NCBI GenBank assembly: GCA_031800475.1
Contig: DAPKRQ010000160.1
Span: 1 to 6,204 of the forward strand
DNA from: Kuafuiihalomonas phototrophica
GTDB lineage: Bacteria > Myxococcota > Kuafuiibacteriia > Kuafuiibacteriales > Kuafuiibacteriaceae
Reading direction: 5' to 3'
Length of the DNA: 6,204 bases
Of the stretch, positions 1 to 5,129 are shown piece after piece. Position 1 is the first letter of the stretch. Each line of letters opens with the position of its first letter. Position numbers and translations under genes: made by a program. The notes under the pieces were generated by a model that did no database searches, had not been told where the DNA came from, and saw nothing but the letters and a program-made list of their open reading frames with translations.

Positions 1-2
1 AA

Positions 3-1082
3 GAGGAGGGCCGGGGGCTGGCCGAGCGGCTGCTGGGCGACGAGTCCGAGGACGGCGTTCCGAGCGATCTGCAGTGGGACGTGGTCGAGCCGTCTTCGTG
101 GAGCGAACCGAATCTGGAGCCGCTTCCCGGGGGCGCCGAGGAGAGTCCGAGTCAGCCCGTATTGCTGACCGACCGCCTGTCCGAGGCGCCGACTCCGGCC
201 GAGCCCGCCCCCACCCAATCCTTGGTTCCCGACCATTCGGAGGTGGACGCGCTCGTCCGAAAGCTCACCGACGAAGACGAGGACGCCGACGAACGGCTCT
301 TGGAATTGGGGCCCCGGATCTTGGCCCGCCTCACCGAACATTTTCCAGGCCCGGGCGCCGTCGACCCGTTTCAGCGCCGCACCGTGCCGCCCTTCGAAGA
401 CTGCGGCCCACTGCTGGCGGTCTTCAATCGCTTCGGACGAATGGCCCACCCCCACGTGGCCCAGTGTCTCGAAAACAAAGATCCGAAAGTCCGCTTTTAT
501 GCCACACACTTCTATTCGGGGACCCAGGTGCCCGAAGCGATTCCACGTCTCATCCAGAGGCTGCACGACGAAGAGCCCCGGATCTGCATGGTGGCGGCTC
601 GAACCTTGTTCGGCTACCGAGACCACCCGGATTTTTCGTTCGTTCTCGACCATCTGCACGGCCGGCTGCAGGCGACCTCCCATGCGGCCCGGCGACACGC
701 CGCCTATCTCATCGGGCTGTTCCGGGACGTCACCGCCATTCCAAAGCTGATCGAAATCCTGGAACGCAAAGAAAAGTCCATGATGGACGTGGCACAGGAC
801 GCGCTGGCCGATATCACGAAGCAACGGCTGGGAAACAACCCGCGACGATGGCGAGTGTGGCTCGAACGAAATCGAGAGCGCTCGCGGGTCCTGTGGCTGA
901 TCGATGGATTATCTTCGAAAGAGGAGTCGATTCGAAAGAGCGCGGCTGAAGAGCTTCGGGCCGTAACCCGAAAAGACTTTGGGTTCGAACACGATGCTCC
1001 GCGGAGACGGCGCGAAGAGGCTCGCCAGCGATGGCTGCAGTGGTGGGAACGGGAGGGGCAGGTTCAGCTCGGCGGCGGTTGA
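3..1082 (+). CDS. HEAT-repeat protein, 5'-partial
   Basis: The frame is open from the left edge to a TGA at 1080-1082, giving 359 visible residues. A GTG at 81 could serve as a start, but acidic in-frame coding continues upstream and no clear ribosome site precedes it, so the gene most likely begins outside the window. Numbering from that GTG, residues 1-50 are Pro/Glu/Ser-rich and probably disordered, and 51-90 hold an acidic helical stretch (KLTDEDEDADERLLELG). Residues 105-245 contain paired amphipathic helices of HEAT type, e.g. HVAQCLENKDPKVRFYATHF, AIPRLIQRLHDEEPRICMVA and AIPKLIEILERK. The C-terminal part repeats a module in which a HEAT helix ending in I/V-T-(K/R) is followed by an RW..W motif (RRWRVWLERN, then RWLQWWEREG). 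HEAT proteins are generally protein-binding scaffolds; no catalytic motif is visible and the partner is unknown. It is convergent with the histone-like gene, 5 bp away. Confidence 0.85.
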   Translation, partial: EEGRGLAERLLGDESEDGVPSDLQWDVVEPSSWSEPNLEPLPGGAEESPSQPVLLTDRLSEAPTPAEPAPTQSLVPDHSEVDALVRKLTDEDEDADERLLELGPRILARLTEHFPGPGAVDPFQRRTVPPFEDCGPLLAVFNRFGRMAHPHVAQCLENKDPKVRFYATHFYSGTQVPEAIPRLIQRLHDEEPRICMVAARTLFGYRDHPDFSFVLDHLHGRLQATSHAARRHAAYLIGLFRDVTAIPKLIEILERKEKSMMDVAQDALADITKQRLGNNPRRWRVWLERNRERSRVLWLIDGLSSKEESIRKSAAEELRAVTRKDFGFEHDAPRRRREEARQRWLQWWEREGQVQLGGG

Positions 1083-1087
1083 GCCGG

Positions 1088-2758
1088 TCAGCTCCAATCG
1101 TCGCTGCCGGGACCCGGCTCTTCTGCATCCCAGCCGTCGTCGTCTTCGGTCTCGATCCACGAGCGGGCCGGGCGAGCCCGCACCAGCTCCAAGTCCACCC
1201 CCAAGGTCTCCTCGTCCTCTTCGTCGTCGGACTCGGGAATGCGTCGAATGGCGGGAGGCGACTTCGGATCGACCGACGTCCGGGAGGGGGGGCCGGACCG
1301 GGGTGAAGCTTCGGGCCCGCCCTCCGGCTCGGGTTCCGCGCCGCCATCCGCCGGCGGCTCCACCTCCGACGCGGACGGGCCGGCGTCCGGCGGCGGCGGG
1401 AAGTCCGCCTCCCGGTCCGTCGCCCCGGCCCCATCCTCCGGCACCTCTTCGTCCAAGGCAGCCAAGGATGCGGCGAGGACAGATCGATCCTCGGACGGCG
1501 CACCGAGGTCCGGATCTGCGTCCGCAGCTTCGTCGACCCCCACCAGCGGCTCGAGGTCCTCGTCCGTGGACATACCGATCCCGGCCCCAGAGGCAACCTG
1601 GCCCTCCGGGTCGGACTCGGGAGCCGCGCCGGCTTCCGCCGGTGGGTGGCCGCCCAGGGCAGACCCGACGACCTCGCGGCTTTCCGCGTCGGACGGCGGT
1701 CCGGAAACTTCTCCCTCGGATGCATCGGACAGCGCTTCGGCCGCCGCCAAGACCTCTTCCGCCGCCCGCTGCGCGAGCTCTTCGATCGATTCTTCTCCTC
1801 GGAACGCATTGCGGATGGCCGCGATGGCCACTGCCTTGTCGACCGGCTCACCAGGTCCGTAATTCGCCTCGAGTTGCTCGTGGTCGTCCGGAACGAACTT
1901 GTCGGGCCGGCGAGAACGAGACTCCGACCGACCCTCGAGCTGGGGCCCTCGGCCTTCGCGGCGGCGAGCGGCCGCGCCCGACGTGGGGGTCCGCCGATCC
2001 CGATGGCCGCGCTCGGGCGACGTCGCCCGGCGCACCTTCCGCGACGGGGAAGAGCTCCGGGGCGATTCGCGCTCCGGGGCGCTTGCGCCCGCTCCTTCGG
2101 ATGGCCCTTTCGGCGCGGAAGCCGACCCGGCGCCGCCCTCGCTCGGCGCGGCCTTCTTCGTGGCAGCCTTCTTCGTGGCAGCCTTCTTCGTGGCGGCCTT
2201 CTTCGTGGCGGCCTTCTTCGTGGCGGCCTTCTTCGTGGCGGCCTTCTTCTGGGTCGCTGCCTTCTTGCGGGTCCCCGCCTTCTTCGTGGCGGCCTTCTTC
2301 TGGGTCGCCGCCTTCTTACGGGTACCCGCCTTCTTCGCCGCGGCCTTCTTCTGGGTCGCTGCCTTCTTGCGGGTCCCGGCCTTCTTCGCCGCGGCCTTCT
2401 TCCGGGTCGCGGCCTTCTTTTGGGTCGCCGCCTTCTTCGCCGCGGCCTTCTTCTGGGTCCCCGCCTTCTTCGCCGCGGCCTTCTTTTGGGTCGCTGCCTT
2501 CTTGCGGGTCCCCGCCTTCTTCGTGGCGGCCTTCTTTTGGGTCGCCGCCTTCTTGCGGGTCCCGGCCTTCTTCGCCGCGGCCTTCTTTTGGGTCGCGGCC
2601 TTCTTCTGGGTCGATGCCTTCTTGCGGGTCCCCGCCTTCTTCGTGGCGGCTTTTTTGTGTGCAGGGCCCGCAGGCGTCGTCGTCGGACGCCCTCCGGCGG
2701 CTGGGCGGGTCGTGGAGCGCCTCGACGAACCTCGTGGCGGTCGCTTTCCCGTCGCCAT
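1088..2758 (-). CDS. Histone H1-like Lys/Ala repeat protein with acidic C-terminal tail
   Basis: This 556-residue protein starts at ATG 2758 and stops at TGA 1090-1088. Residues 1-34 are basic and Pro/Thr/Arg-rich. Residues 35-204 are about 31 units of KKAAT, KKAAA, KKAATQ or KKAGTR, like the Lys/Ala tails of histone H1 and bacterial H1-like proteins (AlgP and Hc1/Hc2 types). Residues 205-284 form an Arg/Ser/Pro linker with SPxR-like sites (SPSRK, TSPER). Residues 285-344 look helical and perhaps folded (VDKAVAIAAIRNAF, IEELAQRAAEEVLAAAEAL). Residues 345-556 are strongly acidic with Pro/Gly and end in Asp/Glu/Trp clusters (SDDEEDEE, ETEDDDGWDAEEPG). No signal peptide or membrane segment is seen, so it is probably cytoplasmic and bound to DNA through the basic tract; the acidic tail may tune this or bind proteins. 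That is inference. No good Shine-Dalgarno lies before the ATG. It lies 67 bp downstream of a Fis-like gene on the same strand. Confidence 0.85.
   Translation of the reverse strand: MATGKRPPRGSSRRSTTRPAAGGRPTTTPAGPAHKKAATKKAGTRKKASTQKKAATQKKAAAKKAGTRKKAATQKKAATKKAGTRKKAATQKKAAAKKAGTQKKAAAKKAATQKKAATRKKAAAKKAGTRKKAATQKKAAAKKAGTRKKAATQKKAATKKAGTRKKAATQKKAATKKAATKKAATKKAATKKAATKKAATKKAAPSEGGAGSASAPKGPSEGAGASAPERESPRSSSPSRKVRRATSPERGHRDRRTPTSGAAARRREGRGPQLEGRSESRSRRPDKFVPDDHEQLEANYGPGEPVDKAVAIAAIRNAFRGEESIEELAQRAAEEVLAAAEALSDASEGEVSGPPSDAESREVVGSALGGHPPAEAGAAPESDPEGQVASGAGIGMSTDEDLEPLVGVDEAADADPDLGAPSEDRSVLAASLAALDEEVPEDGAGATDREADFPPPPDAGPSASEVEPPADGGAEPEPEGGPEASPRSGPPSRTSVDPKSPPAIRRIPESDDEEDEETLGVDLELVRARPARSWIETEDDDGWDAEEPGPGSDDWS
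2147..2656 (-). repeat. Coding tandem repeat: 31 KKAA-type units
   Basis: This is the DNA encoding residues 35-204 of the histone-like protein. It has 14 five-residue units (KKAAT or KKAAA), 16 six-residue units (mostly KKAATQ and KKAGTR, one KKASTQ, one KKAATR, one KKAGTQ) and a terminal KKAA. All unit lengths are multiples of 3 bp, so gain or loss of units keeps the frame. Five copies of a 17-residue (51-bp) higher-order unit of the form KKAATQ-KKAA(A/T)-KKAGT(R/Q) can be read at residues 52-68, 69-85, 86-102, 131-147 and 148-164. Lysine is almost always AAG; the first unit uses AAA AAA. Confidence 0.95.
2159..2248 (-). repeat. Six-copy 15-bp tandem array (KKAAT)6
   Basis: Six consecutive 15-bp units encode KKAAT. 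On the plus strand they read CGTGGC(A/G)GCCTTCTT and differ only at one synonymous position: two units carry A and four carry G. A partial seventh unit lies at 2147-2158. They are more uniform than the rest of the tract, which suggests recent expansion at this end. Confidence 0.9.
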
Positions 2759-2765
2759 GGCTGCT

Positions 2766-2794
2766 TCGGTAAACCCGGACTATCGGGAAGTCAA
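2766..2794 (-). promoter_or_regulatory. Candidate promoter of the histone-like gene
   Basis: On the minus strand TTGACT (2794-2789), which matches the housekeeping -35 consensus at five of six positions, is followed after 17 bp by TACCGA (2771-2766), a weak -10. Initiation would fall at or next to the ATG at 2758, giving a nearly leaderless mRNA, which fits the lack of a ribosome site. The same TTTACCGAA element occurs upstream of the neighbouring Fis-like gene at the same distance from a TTG hexamer. A direct repeat ATCGGGA (plus strand, 2782-2788 and 2795-2801) flanks the -35-like hexamer. Promoter activity is inferred. Confidence 0.35.
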
Positions 2795-2825
2795 ATCGGG
2801 AGGAAGGCTGGCTTGCGCCGTCGGT

Positions 2826-3251
2826 TTAGACCCGAGTTCGCCGGCGGTTCTGTTGATACGGCCTCCACCGCTCGTCCCGGAGGCTGCTGTTGGCGTACTG
2901 CTGCACCGACTGCCGACTCGGACCGAACAGGCTCGCGGCGGCGGCGTAGTTGCCGTCCGCCTCTTCGAGGCACCGAAGGAGCAGCACCTCGTGCAACTCC
3001 TGAAGCAGGGTGTGCGGCGGAACACCGACCCCCCACAGCGCGTCGGCAGCCTCCTTGACGGCCTTGTTTGCCCGAGGCTTGAGGGCCTTGCTGCCCGGCA
3101 CCCCGGAGTTCTTCTTGGTCCCCACCCGCTTGGGGGCGGGCTTCGCTGCCACGCCCGCCCGACCTCGAACCCGCCCGTTCTTCGAGGAGGACGCGGATTT
3201 CTTGGTCGCGGTCTTTCGCTTGGTGGTCGTCTTTTTTGCCCGGTTTGCCAC
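2826..3251 (-). CDS. Fis-type HTH protein with basic histone-like N-terminal tail
   Basis: This 141-residue protein starts at GTG 3251 and stops at TAA 2828-2826. The start is supported by GAAAGGG ending 5 bases before it and by an in-frame TAG shortly upstream. Residues 1-66 are very basic and low-complexity (AKKTTTKRKTATKKSA, GRVRGRAG), like a histone tail with a loose resemblance to an AT-hook. Residues 81-120 match the Fis/NtrC C-terminal helix-turn-helix pattern: a first helix LLQELHEVLLLRCLEEADGN, then the turn AAAASLFG and recognition helix SRQSVQQYAN. The C-terminus is again Arg-rich. There is no receiver or AAA+ domain, so it is not an NtrC-type activator. It probably binds DNA as a nucleoid-associated protein or local regulator, possibly as a dimer as Fis does. 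The histone-like gene lies 67 bp downstream on the same strand. The fold call is fairly sure; the function is inferred. Confidence 0.82.
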   Translation of the reverse strand: MANRAKKTTTKRKTATKKSASSSKNGRVRGRAGVAAKPAPKRVGTKKNSGVPGSKALKPRANKAVKEAADALWGVGVPPHTLLQELHEVLLLRCLEEADGNYAAAASLFGPSRQSVQQYANSSLRDERWRPYQQNRRRTRV

Positions 3252-3256
3252 GTGTG

Positions 3257-3263
3257 CCCTTTC
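3257..3263 (-). promoter_or_regulatory. Ribosome binding site of the Fis-like gene
   Basis: GAAAGGG on the minus strand lies 5 bases before the GTG at 3251. It fixes this start over the overlapping ATG frame at 3288, whose product looks like an out-of-frame shadow. Confidence 0.5.
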
Positions 3264-3289
3264 GCGCCCGATTCGTGTCTAGATCCATC

Positions 3290-3301
3290 CGGACGCGTCC
3301 G
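3290..3301. promoter_or_regulatory. 12-bp perfect palindrome in the Fis-like leader
   Basis: CGGACGCGTCCG is its own reverse complement. It lies about 40-50 bp upstream of the GTG at 3251, between the candidate promoter and the start codon, where it could be an operator or an mRNA hairpin. GC-rich palindromes of this length can arise by chance in such DNA. Confidence 0.3.
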
Positions 3302-3314
3302 CAAGGGGCTGGTT

Positions 3315-3343
3315 TCGGTAAAGTGAAAGTCAGGTTTCACCAA
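3315..3343 (-). promoter_or_regulatory. Candidate promoter of the Fis-like gene
   Basis: On the minus strand TTGGTG (3343-3338) and TACCGA (3320-3315) are separated by 17 bp. This is the same geometry and the same TTTACCGAA core (3322-3314) seen upstream of the histone-like gene. The -35 and -10 matches to the housekeeping consensus are weak, so the support is the paired occurrence. Initiation would leave a leader of about 55-60 nt containing the 12-bp palindrome and the ribosome site. Confidence 0.35.
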
Positions 3344-3352
3344 CTCTTCACC
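3323..3352. promoter_or_regulatory. Cluster of three GTGAA half-sites, candidate operator
   Basis: GTGAAA (3323-3328) and TTTCAC (3335-3340) form an inverted repeat with a 6-bp spacer. TTCACC at 3336-3341 recurs at 3347-3352, exactly 11 bp on and so on the same DNA face. The cluster overlaps the candidate promoter of the Fis-like gene, as an operator should. The binding protein is unknown; autoregulation by the Fis-like protein is one possibility. Confidence 0.35.
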
Positions 3353-3372
3353 TGGGCGCGGTCGATGCTGCA

Positions 3373-3386
3373 AAGACAGCTGTCTT
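3373..3386. promoter_or_regulatory. 14-bp perfect palindrome, candidate operator
   Basis: AAGACAGCTGTCTT is a perfect palindrome, flanked by GCA on the left and GC on the right. It lies about 30 bp upstream of the -35-like hexamer of the Fis-like promoter. Its moderate AT content makes it stand out against the GC-rich surroundings. It resembles a dimeric regulator site, but I cannot name the regulator. Confidence 0.35.
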
Positions 3387-3470
3387 GCGCGGCGATTCCC
3401 GCGAACGGCAAAACGCGGTGGCGGCGCGTCAACCCGACTTGCGCAGCCGATCTGCGGCAGGCTCCGGTCT

Positions 3471-3511
3471 ACGCAATGTTTGCGTGATGGGGTTGCCCGA
3501 CCGTGCGGTCG
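3471..3511 (-). terminator. Two small hairpins downstream of the glycosyltransferase gene
   Basis: Reading the minus strand, 4 bases after the TGA at 3516 comes CGACCG-CA-CGGTCG (3511-3498), then ACGCAA-ACA-TTGCGT (3485-3471). Both have 6-bp arms. Neither is followed by a U-run, so they are not classical intrinsic terminators, though they may act as weak terminators or 3'-end stabilisers. Confidence 0.25.
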
Positions 3512-3515
3512 TTTA

Positions 3516-5084
3516 TCATTTGGCACGCCCCCCAGACGGGCTGGGGCCCCCCTCGGTCCCGGACTGCCGCGCCGCCCAACCGGGCCGAGTTCCCCACCCG
3601 TCCCGCAAGGCCGCCATGGCGGTGGCTCCGCCGAGCCAGCCGAAGCCGACCAGATGGATCGCCAAAAAAGGGACCGCGCCCCACAGACCCCAAACCGAAG
3701 CGTACACGCAGGCAGCCCCGTGCAGCCCCGCCAGTGTGAGCTCGGGCACGAATCGGCTCCAAGGGATGGGCCTGCGATATCGCTGAAGCGCATGCAGACC
3801 CGCCTCGCCCTGTTTGGGCGTTCGCACGAACTCCGACCCTCGAGACCACAGGCCAGACCAAACTTCTCGGGCGTTGGCCACGCTCATGCCCGCCCCGAGA
3901 GCCAAGGCCGCAAAAATGTCGGGCCATCGCCGCCCCGCCCCCGCGCCCACCAGACCGACCCCATAGAACACGAACACGGCCAGAGTTCCGCTCAGGAGAA
4001 AGGTCAGGTCCAAAGAGGACCACAGCGCTTCGCCGCCGACGATCCGCCAGCCGGTGCGATCCCGCAGCACGACGGCGGCCGGTAGAAGCACCGCCACCAG
4101 AGCCATCAGGACGTACGCGAAGTTCTGAATCAGGTGAAAGGTGGCGCCCAGGCGCACGCCGAGTCCCAGACCGGAGCGGGGAAGCAAGAAGGTCATCAGG
4201 TGCTTGCGGGCCGTTTCCACACTGCCGCGCACCCAACGGGCCTGCTGCGACAGGAACGCGTCGGTGGAGGCGGGAAGCTCCGCATCGGCCACCAGATCCC
4301 CCAGGTACCGAAACCGCCAACCTCGCAGCTGCGCCCGAATGGACAGGTCCAGGTCTTCGGTGATCGTGTCGCTGCTCCAACCGCCGGCATCTTCGATGGC
4401 GCGGCGGCGCCAGATCCCCGCCGTCCCGTTGAAATTGAAGAAGTGCCCCAAAGCTGCACGACCGGCGTGCTCCACCTGAAAGTGGCCGTCCAAGAACACG
4501 GCCTGAGCCCGGGTCAGCAGGCTTCGGTCCCGGTTCAGGTGACCCCACCGGGCCTGGACCAGCCCCACGTCCGGTGACTCCCGCAAGGCGGCCAGGGCTC
4601 GGCGAACGAATTCGGGAGGTGGAACGAAATCCGCGTCGAAGATCGCCACGAATTCGAAGCCCGGCGCCAGCTCCAACCCCCGGGCCAAGGCCCCGGCCTT
4701 GTAGCCCTTCCGGTCCCCGCGCCGTACCACCCGAATGTCCGTACCCCGCTTTCGAAGCGACTCGGCCACCCGATCGACCACCTGCCGGGTGTCGTCGGTG
4801 GAGTCGTCCAGAACCTGTATCACCGTGCCGAGATGATCTTGCGCGGCCACGGCCCGGAGCAGCCGCTCGGCCACGTACCGCTCGTTGAAGATCGGCAGCT
4901 GGACCAAGACCGGGATCCGTTCGCGGCTGGGCGGAGGCGCCCGGTCCCGAAAGCAGATGGACCCCACAGCCAGCCCCAGCCGCACCACACAGGCAAAAGC
5001 CAGGATCGCCAGACAGGCGAAGTAGGCGACGAGCAGCCCCAGCACCGCCTGACGGTGGTAGCACGGAAGGCTCCCGTCCCCCAC
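3516..5084 (-). CDS. GT2 family membrane glycosyltransferase, CslA/CslC-like
   Basis: From GTG 5084 this is 522 residues; GTG 5045 is an alternative, directly before the first membrane segment. A membrane helix spans about residues 14-40. The cytoplasmic GT-A domain follows: QLPIFNE (62-68), the UDP-binding segment VLDDSTDDT (91-99), GYKAGAL (127-133), FDADF (149-153, the DxD motif), FNFNGTAGIWRR (216-227), the catalytic-base motif TEDLDLSIR (242-250) and QQARWVRG (280-287, the Q..RW motif of processive enzymes). Further membrane helices lie near 314-340, 358-381, 388-403 and 448-492. These motifs closely follow plant CslA/CslC mannan and glucan synthases and bacterial homologues, so it probably builds a beta-linked polysaccharide from a nucleotide sugar at the inner membrane. 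The sugar cannot be told. There is no PilZ domain and no BcsB-like partner in the window. The frame stays open upstream, but there it is antisense to the kinase gene. Confidence 0.9.
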   Translation of the reverse strand: MGDGSLPCYHRQAVLGLLVAYFACLAILAFACVVRLGLAVGSICFRDRAPPPSRERIPVLVQLPIFNERYVAERLLRAVAAQDHLGTVIQVLDDSTDDTRQVVDRVAESLRKRGTDIRVVRRGDRKGYKAGALARGLELAPGFEFVAIFDADFVPPPEFVRRALAALRESPDVGLVQARWGHLNRDRSLLTRAQAVFLDGHFQVEHAGRAALGHFFNFNGTAGIWRRRAIEDAGGWSSDTITEDLDLSIRAQLRGWRFRYLGDLVADAELPASTDAFLSQQARWVRGSVETARKHLMTFLLPRSGLGLGVRLGATFHLIQNFAYVLMALVAVLLPAAVVLRDRTGWRIVGGEALWSSLDLTFLLSGTLAVFVFYGVGLVGAGAGRRWPDIFAALALGAGMSVANAREVWSGLWSRGSEFVRTPKQGEAGLHALQRYRRPIPWSRFVPELTLAGLHGAACVYASVWGLWGAVPFLAIHLVGFGWLGGATAMAALRDGWGTRPGWAARQSGTEGGPSPSGGRAK

Positions 5085-5129
5085 GTCCGGCTCGCCGGCC
5101 GGGGCTCGGTTGACGGATTCGACGGGAGC
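5085..5129. promoter_or_regulatory. Short divergent intergenic region between glycosyltransferase and kinase
   Basis: With the chosen starts only about 45 bp separate the two divergent genes. TTGACG on the plus strand at 5110-5115 resembles a -35 hexamer; 17 bp on is TCTTTT (5133-5138), a poor -10 that would start transcription near the alternative kinase start GTG 5145. No good minus-strand promoter is seen, so that signal may lie inside the kinase coding region. Confidence 0.25.

Noticed and set aside
814..1851. 345-residue minus-strand frame rich in Arg/Pro/Ser
   Set aside because: It is out of frame with the histone-like gene and crosses into antisense of the HEAT gene. No recognisable domain.
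2147..2656. CRISPR-like or satellite array
   Set aside because: The repeat units are contiguous, have no unique spacers and are in frame within a protein gene.
2651..2656. A6 run (minus strand) at the first KK as a programmed frameshift site
   Set aside because: There is no supporting pseudoknot or stop in the shifted frame that would give a sensible short product; a similar A6 run at 3232-3237 simply encodes lysines.
979..2772. 597-residue plus-strand frame rich in Pro/Arg/Ser
   Set aside because: It overlaps the end of the HEAT gene and all of the histone-like gene in antisense. Composition is typical of a shifted high-GC frame.
1899..3326. Long plus-strand frame encoding a repetitive FFVAA hydrophobic protein
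   Set aside because: It is the antisense reading of the KKAAT repeat tract and then runs across the Fis-like gene and the intergenic region. It has no coherent domain; stops are rare because of the high GC and the repeat.
3520..3527. TTGGCACG, resembling a sigma-54 -24 box
   Set aside because: No TTGC-type -12 element follows at the required spacing, and it lies inside the glycosyltransferase coding sequence.
2780..3793. 337-residue minus-strand frame spanning the Fis-like gene and the end of the glycosyltransferase
   Set aside because: It is out of frame with both real genes, crosses the intergenic region and shows no domain.
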